DNA from: Microbacterium sp. SD291
GTDB lineage: Bacteria; Actinomycetota; Actinomycetes; Actinomycetales; Microbacteriaceae
NCBI RefSeq assembly: GCF_017355365.1
Contig: NZ_JADIJR010000029.1
Coordinates: 1-37,555, forward strand
Direction of reading: 5' to 3'
Length of the DNA stretch: 37,555 bases
Shown: piece after piece, positions 9,424 through 17,115 of the stretch
How positions within the stretch are numbered: the stretch's first letter is position 1
Layout of the letters: each line of letters starts with the position of its first letter
The notes under the pieces: model-generated
Seen by the model: only the letters and a program-made list of their open reading frames with translations
What the model was told of the DNA's origin: nothing
Database searches by the model: none
Translations under genes and position numbers: made by a program

Positions 9424-12400
9424 GTGAGTCCGGCTGGGGAGCCTCGACGGCTATCGAACTACGGCGAGGGCGCCGACCTACTCGTCGCGCTGACCGAAGC
9501 CATCGCAACGGCGCGCACTCGCCTGTGGGTGAAGGTGCCCTGGTGGGATGCCTCGCCCGTCGCTCGTCGGCTCCTCGACGCAGTACTCACCGCGAAACGC
9601 CGCGGCGTCGACGTCAAGGTGCTCTGCCGACCTGAGTCGTCGAACGACGCGGTCGCGCGCGAGCTGCGCAGGGCCGCGGTCCCGGTCGTGGCGGTGCGAT
9701 ACATCCACGAGAAGGAAATGCTGTCCGACTCAGTTGCGATCACACACTCGATGAACTTCACCGCTTCGGAAATCGCTCGCAACCAGAATTCCGGATTCCT
9801 CTACACAGAGCCGGTGATGGTCGAGGCAGTTGAGCTCGGATTCGCGTCTCTTCTCGACAAGGCGACCGCGGTCGCTGAGGGTGATGAAGCCTGGACGCCT
9901 GCATCGACGCTCATTCCACCTCAGCTACGGAAGTATCTCGACCAGTTCGACCGTTTGAATCCCCTGCAGTCAATGGCGGTGCCGGTGGTGCTGTCAACGA
10001 CGGGGCATGTGATGGTGGTCGCGCCTACGAGCTCGGGCAAGACGCTCATCGGCGAGGTCGCTGCGCTGCGATCGATCGTGTCCGACGGCAAGCCTGCGGT
10101 GTGGCTTTTGCCGGCACGCGCCTTGGCTGCCGAGGTCGCGGAGATCGCGCGCCGGTGGAACGCTCACGGCATCCGCACGATCGAGCTGACCGGTGAGACC
10201 AACATGTCGAGCGACGCGGTCAAACAGGCTCAGCTGTGGGTAGCGACGACGGAGAAGTTCGAGGCGCTGTATCGGCGAGCGTCGTTGAAGGACGTCGTTG
10301 GACGGATTGGATGCCTGATCATCGACGAGGTGCATCTCGTGGGTGATTCGACCCGCGGCGCGACGCTCGAGTCGCTTATCGCACGCCTGCGCGTCGCCGA
10401 GGGACGCACTCGGATCGTCGCGCTGTCCGCGACAGTATCGAACGCAGACGAACTGGCGGCGTGGTTTCACGCGGATTTGGTGCGTTCCACGTGGCGGCCG
10501 ACTGTGCTGACCACGCAACTCGTTCCGTACGACGTGCCCGCGCACGGCAAACGCGAACAGTATGAAGCCGCGAAGGATGACGTCGTCGTTCCCCTGCTGC
10601 GGAGCCTCGTCGGCGGCAACCTGGGCAGCGACTCTGCGGCGGAAGACAGCGGCTCGGCGGTATCCAGTGCCGTGGTGTTCTGCGGGAGTAAGGCGGGCGT
10701 CCTGCGTACGGCGGCGCGTGCGGCGGGAGTGCCGTTCCGAAACGTCGATCTCGAGACGGTTGTCGAGGCGTGCTTTCGCCATGGAGTCGGCATCCATTTT
10801 CGCGACGCGCCCCGCGCAGGACGTGCGCTCGATGAGTTTCGGGCGCGTCGGCTTCGGGTGCTCGTTGCAACATCGGGACTGTCTACGGGGGTCAACACGC
10901 CAGCCAAGTTCGTGATCATTCGCGATCTCGAGCTGGGGATGTCGCCGCTCGAGGTAAGCCAAGCGCAGCAGATGTTCGGCCGGGCCGGACGGGCTGGGCA
11001 GGAGCCCGAGGGCTTCGGGTTCATGCTGGTGCCACGCGCCGATGAAGCCGCCTGGAAGGTGAAGCTCAGCGACGGGTATGCCGCGAACAGTCGGATCACG
11101 ACTCAACTCGGCGATGCGATCCTTGCGGAGCTGTTGCTCGGATCAGTCGTCGATAGATCGAGTGCTCGGTCGTGGTTCGAGCAGACGCTCGCATTCGCTC
11201 AGAACCGCGCGGCCGCCGACATCGATGAAGTCATCGACAACTTGCTGCAGCGCGGCTTCGCGACAGAGATCGATGGACAGCTCACACCGACCGAGATCGG
11301 GATGCTGACGTCTCGCCTCATGATCGACGTTGAATCCGCTGGCGAGCTGCTTCGCACGCTTGCGGCTCTTCCTCTACCGGCGTCGGCTGATGAGGCCGAG
11401 GAGCTCGTCGTGCAGGCCGTCGCCACAGCTGCCACATCGCTGCGCGAACGCCCGGTCAACGAGCGCACCTACACCGACTATGTCGATCAGCTGCTGACGG
11501 ACTGGTCGCCACGTGTGGTCGCTCGCGCAGGCAAATGGTTCGGCGCGCGAGTCTGCATGGCGGCCGCCCAACTCGTGTTGCGCGCCCCTGCTCGAGTCCG
11601 CGAGAGCCCACCCGTAGGCGTGTCGATGACTGAGTTCCGTCGCGCGGCGGACGACATGCCCCGTTACCTCGCATGGGTCGCAGCGCTCGGATATGTGGAT
11701 GCCTCAACCTGGGCACCCGCGGTCGCAGGCGACCTCGCCCGTCGGCTGACCTGGTCGCACCTTGCACCCCACCCCGAACGCGGAGCGGGTCGATTGCTGT
11801 GGATGTTGGAGCGGATGCTGGAACCCCAGCACCATCGCGACAGGATGCAAGACCTCTGGCGGCGCGCTCGCGCGGCGGGGTTCACCTCGCCCGACGGAAT
11901 CAAGGCGCGCCCGCGCGACGTCGACGTCACCGCCGAAGGATTCATGGAGATTGTCGGCTCGCGTGCGGAGTTCCGCATCGAACCGCTGATCGATCTCGAG
12001 CTGACCTACCGGACACCCAATACACAAGCGCGCGTCACCGCCTTGAGCAACACCGGCACGAGCCGTGCGATTGCCAGCACGCGACCCGCACATGGGCCGA
12101 TCGACCTCGTTCTGCCGCCGCGATCCTTCGGCAGGGTGGCAGCGGATGTGTTCCTCTACACCCGCGACGGCGACTTCAGCTACGCGAGTCTCGCCACGGA
12201 CATTCCGGCGACTGCGTCGGTGACCCCGTTGGAGGAGGCCACGGGCCTGATCGACGACCTTCCCGAGGTCCACGCAGTCCTCAGCCACGCGCACGGCGTC
12301 CGTCGTCTGTTCCAGGGCGAACGGAAGCGCCTGCGCGACAGCATCCGGCCCCTGATCGGCCCTGATCCGCGGTTGACGGCGCTCGCGCGTGCACTTTCCG

Positions 12401-12840
12401 AGCACTACAGCGAACCAGACGCCGCGGTTGTCGCGATGCGGAACAACCTGCGTGCCCTGCTTCGGAACTCGAGCCGCACTGATCTCAGGTCACCGCATGC
12501 GGTGCTTCGCGCGCGCGAAGCATCGGAGGCGGAGGTGCAGGTCACGATGGCGGCCCTTCTGGCGTCACTCCAAATGGCTTCCGGCATCGCGACAGCGGAG
12601 GGGCATCCGCTCGCCGTGGTTCAGCTGAACGACGTGTGGGCTCTTGCAGGACCCCTCCACGCGCAGCCCGGCCGGATCGAGCCGCTCCTCCCCGCCGTGC
12701 TCCCAAGGCAGATCGAAACAGTATCGATGCCTGCCGCGCCGAGCGGGGGCGTAGCGGCACCCAGGTGTGAGTGGATGGCGGAGTTCGCTCCGCGTGCACC
12801 TGGTCCAGATGCGGCGTACGGATTGACCGCTGTTCCGTAA
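9424..12840 (+). CDS. PLD-nuclease / Ski2-Hel308-like SF2 helicase fusion
   Basis: This large protein (1,138 residues) has a phospholipase D-type domain at residues 1-160 with one HxKx4D motif (H95, K97, D102, followed by SMNFT), as in Nuc/BfiI-like nucleases that work as dimers. A superfamily 2 helicase follows: Walker A APTSSGKT (K206), DEVH (301-304), SAT (335-337), a VATSGLSTGVN segment and QQMFGRAGRAG (R520, R523). The last 500 residues are unassigned. GTG 9424 is chosen because GGGGGAG lies 5 nt before it; GTG 9418 is in the same frame but overlaps that site. It is followed 18 bp downstream by an AbiEi/AbiEii-like pair on a mobile island. The likely role is nucleic-acid processing in anti-phage defence, which is inference. 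Confidence 0.8.
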   Translation: MSPAGEPRRLSNYGEGADLLVALTEAIATARTRLWVKVPWWDASPVARRLLDAVLTAKRRGVDVKVLCRPESSNDAVARELRRAAVPVVAVRYIHEKEMLSDSVAITHSMNFTASEIARNQNSGFLYTEPVMVEAVELGFASLLDKATAVAEGDEAWTPASTLIPPQLRKYLDQFDRLNPLQSMAVPVVLSTTGHVMVVAPTSSGKTLIGEVAALRSIVSDGKPAVWLLPARALAAEVAEIARRWNAHGIRTIELTGETNMSSDAVKQAQLWVATTEKFEALYRRASLKDVVGRIGCLIIDEVHLVGDSTRGATLESLIARLRVAEGRTRIVALSATVSNADELAAWFHADLVRSTWRPTVLTTQLVPYDVPAHGKREQYEAAKDDVVVPLLRSLVGGNLGSDSAAEDSGSAVSSAVVFCGSKAGVLRTAARAAGVPFRNVDLETVVEACFRHGVGIHFRDAPRAGRALDEFRARRLRVLVATSGLSTGVNTPAKFVIIRDLELGMSPLEVSQAQQMFGRAGRAGQEPEGFGFMLVPRADEAAWKVKLSDGYAANSRITTQLGDAILAELLLGSVVDRSSARSWFEQTLAFAQNRAAADIDEVIDNLLQRGFATEIDGQLTPTEIGMLTSRLMIDVESAGELLRTLAALPLPASADEAEELVVQAVATAATSLRERPVNERTYTDYVDQLLTDWSPRVVARAGKWFGARVCMAAAQLVLRAPARVRESPPVGVSMTEFRRAADDMPRYLAWVAALGYVDASTWAPAVAGDLARRLTWSHLAPHPERGAGRLLWMLERMLEPQHHRDRMQDLWRRARAAGFTSPDGIKARPRDVDVTAEGFMEIVGSRAEFRIEPLIDLELTYRTPNTQARVTALSNTGTSRAIASTRPAHGPIDLVLPPRSFGRVAADVFLYTRDGDFSYASLATDIPATASVTPLEEATGLIDDLPEVHAVLSHAHGVRRLFQGERKRLRDSIRPLIGPDPRLTALARALSEHYSEPDAAVVAMRNNLRALLRNSSRTDLRSPHAVLRAREASEAEVQVTMAALLASLQMASGIATAEGHPLAVVQLNDVWALAGPLHAQPGRIEPLLPAVLPRQIETVSMPAAPSGGVAAPRCEWMAEFAPRAPGPDAAYGLTAVP

Positions 12841-12851
12841 AGCGATATGTT
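12823..12851 (+). promoter_or_regulatory. Leaderless promoter of the AbiEi-like gene
   Basis: TTGACC (12823-12828), a 17-bp spacer and TATGTT (12846-12851) lead to ATG 12859 after 7 nt. The promoter straddles the helicase stop codon, so the downstream pair can be transcribed independently. Confidence 0.6.
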
Positions 12852-12886
12852 CCACGTTATGCGCAACACAGCTTTTTATGGAACAG
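12830..12886. promoter_or_regulatory. Inverted-repeat operator over the AbiEi-like promoter
   Basis: CTGTTCCGTAAA (12830-12841) and TTTATGGAACAG (12875-12886) are inverted copies matching at 11 of 12 positions. A third TGTTCC half-site lies at 12848-12853 on the -10. The arms flank the -10 and start codon. AbiEi antitoxins are known to autorepress through inverted repeats at their promoters, so this is a good candidate binding site for the downstream gene product. Confidence 0.6.
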
Positions 12887-13917
12887 ACGAACTCCTCCAA
12901 GGCTTCACCGAAGCTCTGGAGGCTACAGGCGTGCGCCCGACGCCTGTTGACCGGTCCACCGGTCGCGGCGGTGCCGATGCGGTCCTGGCGGCGCAGGTCG
13001 GGGCCGCATCAATCGCGCTCGACATCGAAGTGAAGCTGAATTCGCCGCGATCCCGCGCTGACGTGCGCCGGCTGCGAGAGGCCGGGACGGGCGTCGTCAG
13101 CGTGCTCGTCGCTCCGTTCCTATCGCCCCCGGTACGCGACGAACTCGAGCGTCGTGGGTGGTCGTATTGGGATGCGACCGGCAACATGCTCATCCGCAGC
13201 ACCGAACCCGCGGTGTGGATCGACCGCGCCGGCGCATCACGCAACCCCGAACCCGCCGTGAGCACAGGCGCGCAGCGCCTGCGGTCGCTGAAGGGGAAGG
13301 CGGCCTCGGAGGTCATCGTCCAGCTGCTGAGGGTCGGGAGTGCAGCATCCGTGCGGGAACTCGCGCGCGATACCGGTGCCGGCGTGGGGACGGTCAGTCG
13401 AGTGATAGACCTTCTGCGCGGCGACGAAGTCGTCGACGTGAGCTCCGGAGGCATCCGCGTGCCCGACCGTATTGCGCTCGCTCGACGATGGGCGCAGGAC
13501 TACGGATTCGAGAGCACCTTCAAACCGGCGCGATACCTCTCGCTGCTGGGCGAGGAAGTCGCGCTCGATCGTCTACAGCGATCGGACCTTCGATTCGCGG
13601 TCACCGGCAGCCGCGCAGCATCCACCGACTTCGCGCAGAGTGGTCGGGTGGCGCCTTTGCCCGCCACAGGCGTGTGGCTCTATTCCGACGACGTGAAAGG
13701 CGTGGAGCGTGCCATGGACCTTGCGCCCGATAGACGCGGGAGCATTCTGATCGCGGACTGCGAGTTCCTCAGTGACGCGAGGGAAGGCGTGCAAGACACC
13801 GATCCCCCGATCGCACGCTCGTGGCGGATCATCGGAGACCTGTTGGCGGCCGGAGGGCGAATGACCGCCCTGGGCGAGGACCTCGCAGTCCTTCGTGCAC
13901 GGGAGGCCTCCGAGTGA
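12859..13917 (+). CDS. AbiEi-like winged-HTH regulator with nuclease-fold-like N-terminus
   Basis: 352 residues if started at ATG 12859, which is preferred because of the leaderless promoter; ATG 12847 is in frame. The N-terminal 1-120 region has a D55-I-E57-V-K59 strand and a later WSYWDATGN segment, reminiscent of restriction-endonuclease-fold (PD-(D/E)xK-like) domains. A winged HTH follows at about residues 145-200 (SVRELARDTGAGVGTVSRVI). The C-terminal part carries RFAVTGSRAA, comparable to the C-terminal region of AbiEi-type antitoxins. The gene overlaps the next by 4 bp (GTGA), where the next gene encodes an AbiEii-like nucleotidyltransferase. The arrangement is that of a type IV toxin-antitoxin pair. 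It could also be a regulator of the helicase module. Confidence 0.65.
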   Translation: MRNTAFYGTDELLQGFTEALEATGVRPTPVDRSTGRGGADAVLAAQVGAASIALDIEVKLNSPRSRADVRRLREAGTGVVSVLVAPFLSPPVRDELERRGWSYWDATGNMLIRSTEPAVWIDRAGASRNPEPAVSTGAQRLRSLKGKAASEVIVQLLRVGSAASVRELARDTGAGVGTVSRVIDLLRGDEVVDVSSGGIRVPDRIALARRWAQDYGFESTFKPARYLSLLGEEVALDRLQRSDLRFAVTGSRAASTDFAQSGRVAPLPATGVWLYSDDVKGVERAMDLAPDRRGSILIADCEFLSDAREGVQDTDPPIARSWRIIGDLLAAGGRMTALGEDLAVLRAREASE

Positions 13918-14750
13918 CCCCGGAGAACGCCAGCCCCGAGTACGTTGCCGCGCGTCGAGTGCTGCTCGACGCGCTCGAGTCGCTCCGGCCGCACCTCGAC
14001 GCGATCGTGCTCGTCGGCGCACAAGCCGTCTACCTGCACGCGCCGCTCGGCGACCCGCGGCCGACTTACACGACCGACGCCGATCTCGCGCTCGATCCCG
14101 AACTGCTCGCCGCCCATCCCGACATCGCACAATCGCTCCTCGACTTCGGGTTCACGCCCTCGGCTTCCGGGAATCCGGGCAGCTGGATGTCGGCCGATGG
14201 GATCGTGGTCGATCTGATGGTGCCGCAGGGGGCGACGAGCCCCAGCTCGCGGCGTACGGCTCCACTCCCAGGTCACGGCTCTCGCACCGCGCGCCGAACT
14301 CGCGGGCTCGAGGTCGCTCTCTACGACAATGTGCCGATGGCGCTGGCGGCGCTGGAGCCGAGCGATCCACGCGTAGTCCGCGTGCGGGTCGCCGGCCCCG
14401 CGGCGCTCGTGGTCGCGAAGGCGATCAAGATCCAGGAGCGTGTCGACGCTGACCGACGTGATCGGCTGTCCTCGAAGGATGCCGGCGACCTCCTGCGCCT
14501 GTTGCGAAACGTCTCCGCTGAGTCAATCGGGCGTTCGCTGAGGGATCTGACCAGCCAGCGGGCTGAGATTCTTCCAATCGTGACAGCTGCGCTCGACTGG
14601 CTCGACGGTCAACTGGCCGAGGGCTCACCGCTGTCGCAGCTCGCGATCGACGATCGCGCCGGCGTTGAGGATCCCACTCAAGTATCTGTCGCGATGCGGA
14701 CACTTACCGGTCGCTTGCTCGTCGCGTACCGAACCGGCGGCGACTATTAG
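13914..14750 (+). CDS. AbiEii-like nucleotidyltransferase (putative type IV toxin)
   Basis: A 278-residue protein starting at GTG 13914, which overlaps the upstream stop. Motifs of the AbiEii/DUF1814 nucleotidyltransferase group are in order: VLVGAQAVYLHAP (about residues 33-43), TTDADL with D55 and D57, third carboxylate VVDLM (D100), a VAKAIKIQER helix near 165-175, and SSKDAGDLLRLL near 187-198, which matches the family's KDxxDL motif. Such enzymes add nucleotides to RNA (for example tRNA 3' ends in MenT-type toxins) or to other targets. The substrate here is unknown. All catalytic carboxylates are present, so it is probably active. The paired gene upstream is the presumed antitoxin and repressor. 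Confidence 0.72.
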   Translation: MTPENASPEYVAARRVLLDALESLRPHLDAIVLVGAQAVYLHAPLGDPRPTYTTDADLALDPELLAAHPDIAQSLLDFGFTPSASGNPGSWMSADGIVVDLMVPQGATSPSSRRTAPLPGHGSRTARRTRGLEVALYDNVPMALAALEPSDPRVVRVRVAGPAALVVAKAIKIQERVDADRRDRLSSKDAGDLLRLLRNVSAESIGRSLRDLTSQRAEILPIVTAALDWLDGQLAEGSPLSQLAIDDRAGVEDPTQVSVAMRTLTGRLLVAYRTGGDY

Positions 14751-14903
14751 TTCGTCATCAGTCCGCGTACACGCGCGACTCTCCATCCACGCGGTCACCT
14801 CGGGCCGACCCCGCGGTAGCGCAGCTGCGCGATCGCCGCCTTCGTCATCGGACCGCTTGTAGAGGATCGTCTTCGCGGACAGGCGATAGAACTTCGTCGG
14901 CAT
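14751..14903 (-). pseudogene. Decayed excisionase-like HTH gene
   Basis: On the minus strand a good promoter and Shine-Dalgarno lead to ATG 14903 and MPTKFYRLSAKTILYKRS. One base later the frame moves and continues as MTKAAIAQLRYRGVGPR, which stops at 14795-14797. EVTAWMESRACTRTDD then follows in the original frame. AQLRYRGVGPR and VTAWMESR are the two halves typical of actinobacterial excisionase/AlpA-like HTH proteins, with the segment between them missing. The pattern is explained by one frameshift near 14849 and a deletion near 14798-14801. A sequencing error could explain the first but not the second. The remnant ends at the 3' end of the AbiEii-like gene. Confidence 0.55.
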
Positions 14904-14944
14904 CCATCTCGACCTCCTTGCGTCATCATGTCACCGATACGCAT

Positions 14945-14973
14945 ACCATAGAATCCTTGCCTAGCCGTGTCAA
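14945..14973 (-). promoter_or_regulatory. Promoter of the excisionase-like remnant
   Basis: On the minus strand a perfect TTGACA (14973-14968), a 17-bp spacer and TATGGT (14950-14945) precede an AAGGAGGTC ribosome-binding site (14919-14911), 8 nt upstream of ATG 14903. Confidence 0.6.
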
Positions 14974-14996
14974 TAGGGCGCAACTTGTGCAAGGAT
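14953..14996. repeat. Inverted repeat in the divergent xis/HTH-int control region
   Basis: ATCCTTGC (14953-14960) and GCAAGGAT (14989-14996) are perfect inverted copies 28 bp apart. They flank the minus-strand -35 and overlap the likely SD (AAGGA) of the gene starting at 15003. This is a candidate operator or excisionase-binding site. Confidence 0.4.
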
Positions 14997-15002
14997 GCAA
15001 GC

Positions 15003-15689
15003 GTGCAGAATCTGGTGAGGACATCGGGTAAAGGCATCCTTGTTCCGCCCGGCATCCGGTTGCGTCCAACTATCGTCGCAGCGATTCCCACACCGCTCGG
15101 CGGACTCGGACCGGAGGATGACGAGGGTCTCGCTCGGGCTAACTTTCGGCTCGAGTACTCCGAGGCGAAGGGACGATATGAGATCGCTGCCTTCGGCATT
15201 GACCGACGCAGTACGCCGATTGAGATCACCGGTGCGTTCTGGCGCACTGTGCGAGTGCACTCGATCGTGCGCCCGGCGATCGAGTTGGCCCTCCCATCGT
15301 GGACCTGGCCGATCTCCGCGCTGCGGACGCCGCGGGTGTCGGATGAGCCAATCGGCGCGCCACGATTCGAGGCTCAGCCGGAGGACGGACTGCTTCTCGC
15401 CGCAACCGCGTATCGGATTGCGGAGATCTCGAACGAGAATCCCGCACTCGCAGTGGCAGAGACTCTCGGCCTCAAGCAGCGGACCGCAACCAACTGGGTG
15501 CAGCGGGCCCGCGCGGCGGGCTACATGACAGCCTCCGCGCACGAGAGTGCCGCGCGGCGCATCGCTGCAGAGATCGAGAGGACGAACCCGATCACTCTCC
15601 CCTCCGAGGAAGAGCTCGCGCGGCGCATCGTATGGAGTGCCGAGCAACTCGAGTTCGAACGCACGGCGGTGTTCTATGGGGACGATTGA
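15003..15689 (+). CDS. Small HTH-like protein upstream of integrase
   Basis: A 228-residue protein of unknown function. GTG 15003 is selected because AAGGA lies 7 nt before it. The C-terminal half (about residues 125-180) reads as a helix-turn-helix-like region, VAETLGLKQRTATNWVQRAR. The N-terminal half is beta-rich and unassigned. Its 3' end overlaps the integrase start by 14 bp, so the two are probably co-translated. A role in controlling or targeting integration is plausible from position only. Confidence 0.6.
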   Translation: MQNLVRTSGKGILVPPGIRLRPTIVAAIPTPLGGLGPEDDEGLARANFRLEYSEAKGRYEIAAFGIDRRSTPIEITGAFWRTVRVHSIVRPAIELALPSWTWPISALRTPRVSDEPIGAPRFEAQPEDGLLLAATAYRIAEISNENPALAVAETLGLKQRTATNWVQRARAAGYMTASAHESAARRIAAEIERTNPITLPSEEELARRIVWSAEQLEFERTAVFYGDD

Positions 15690-16824
15690 GGCCTACGAGA
15701 CCGCGGCCGGCAAGCGCTACCGCGTGCGCTATCGCACGCCCGATCATCGGCAGACCGACAAGCGTGGGTTCCGCACCAAGCGCGACGCGGACCTCTTTCT
15801 CGCCACCGTCGAGGTGTCCAAAGCGACGGGAGAGTACATCGAGCCGGCGCGGGCGCGCACGACGATCGCCGAGCTGGGGCCCGGATGGCTGGAGGCCAAG
15901 CGATCGCGGCTGAAGCCGTCGAGCTACCGTGCGATTGACGATGCGTGGCGTGTCTACGTGATGCCACGGTGGGGCTCGACCCCGGTGTCAGCGATCAATC
16001 ACAGCGATGTGCGCACGTGGGTGTCGCAGCTCGCGGCCGGCACCGCCAAGGCGAACCGGCGCGACCACATCCGCACGCGCGCACAGGGCGCCCGTCCGAA
16101 GAGTGCGACGGTGGTGATCCGCGCGCACGGTGTGCTGGCATCCGTGCTCGATATCGCAGTCAAGGATCGACGCATCCCAAACAACCCCGCTCGCGGCGTC
16201 GACAACTTGCCCCGCAAGCACCGCAAAGCCCATCGATACCTCAGCCACGAGCAGATCGAGCGTCTCGCCGTGGCCTCGGGCGAGAATTCGACGCTCGTGT
16301 ACGTCGCCGCCTACACCGGGCTGCGTTGGGGAGAGCTGACCGCGTTGCGCGTGCGCGATGTGGATGCCTTGCGCCGGCGCCTTGCGGTGAACGAGAACGC
16401 CGTCCGCGTCGGCGCTGACATCCACGTCGGATCGCCCAAGACGCACGAGGTGCGATCGGTGCCGTACCCGGAGTTCCTCGAACTGCCGATCGCGAAGCTC
16501 TGCGAGGGCAAGACGCGCGAAATGATCCTGTTCGGTGACGGGCTCGGCTACTTCGGTCGGCCGCGGTCCTCGGGCGCATCGCGGTCCTGGTTCATGACGG
16601 CGCTCGAGGATGCCGGCCTCGAACGCATGACAATCCACGACCTGCGCCACACCGCGGCATCGCTGGCGATCAGCTCCGGAGCGAACGTAAAGGCGGTGCA
16701 GCGGATGCTAGGGCACGCGTCCGCCGCGATGACTCTCGATGTCTACGCCGACCTATTCGACGACGACCTCGACACGGTGTCGGTATCTCTGAACGACGCC
16801 CGGAACGCTGCGATCGCGCGCTGA
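15676..16824 (+). CDS. int: Tyrosine site-specific recombinase (island integrase)
   Basis: A 382-residue phage-type integrase that would insert the island. N-terminal arm-binding and core-binding regions (residues 1-180) are followed by the catalytic domain with all expected residues: R217 (TGLRWGEL), H321-x-x-R324 (HDLRHTAA), H347 (GHAS) and nucleophile Y357 (DVYADLF). ATG 15676 is used, inside the upstream gene's end; the open frame extends further 5' but without family similarity. The gene is intact. Its place at the right edge suggests the attachment site lies within roughly 16825-16998, though no repeat was recognised. Confidence 0.93.
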   Translation: MGTIEAYETAAGKRYRVRYRTPDHRQTDKRGFRTKRDADLFLATVEVSKATGEYIEPARARTTIAELGPGWLEAKRSRLKPSSYRAIDDAWRVYVMPRWGSTPVSAINHSDVRTWVSQLAAGTAKANRRDHIRTRAQGARPKSATVVIRAHGVLASVLDIAVKDRRIPNNPARGVDNLPRKHRKAHRYLSHEQIERLAVASGENSTLVYVAAYTGLRWGELTALRVRDVDALRRRLAVNENAVRVGADIHVGSPKTHEVRSVPYPEFLELPIAKLCEGKTREMILFGDGLGYFGRPRSSGASRSWFMTALEDAGLERMTIHDLRHTAASLAISSGANVKAVQRMLGHASAAMTLDVYADLFDDDLDTVSVSLNDARNAAIAR

Positions 16825-16830
16825 GCACAC

Positions 16831-16850
16831 GGCGATTGTCGGACATCGCC
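16831..16850 (+). terminator. Weak hairpin after integrase
   Basis: GGCGAT and ATCGCC form a short stem immediately after the int stop, without a T-tract. It may be a weak terminator. Confidence 0.3.
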
Positions 16851-16986
16851 GGGGCAGCGCACGTCGTCTCGTGCCTCCACGTTGCCTTGCTCGCGTGAGT
16901 GAGCGAATCGACCGACCAGACTTCGCTGGCTTGCACGGTGCCGATCAGTCTTGCATCCCGGCGATGCGGTTGATCGCATCTTTCGC

Positions 16987-16992
16987 TAGAGT
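16987..16992 (+). promoter_or_regulatory. -10-like hexamer for the DUF2510 fragment
   Basis: TAGAGT lies exactly 6 nt before GTG 16999, a leaderless arrangement. Confidence 0.4.
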
Positions 16993-16998
16993 CCGCTC

Positions 16999-17115
16999 GT
17001 GACGCCGAACCCCGTAACATGGCATCCAGACCCGACAGGGCGTCACGAGCGGCGTTATTGGGACGGGGTGGCCTGGACCGACCATGTTTGGACCGCGGGG
17101 CAGCAGAGCAAGGAT
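16999..17115 (+). pseudogene. Truncated DUF2510 protein gene (5' fragment)
   Basis: From GTG 16999 the frame reads MTPNPVTWHPDPTGRHERRY and then WDGVAWTDHVWTAG, the small Trp-rich DUF2510 domain found at the N-terminus of many actinobacterial membrane proteins. After about codon 39 the sequence becomes the reverse strand of a DUF222 gene, so the rest of the protein is missing. The leaderless promoter is still present. The remainder of this gene was not found in the window. Confidence 0.7.
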
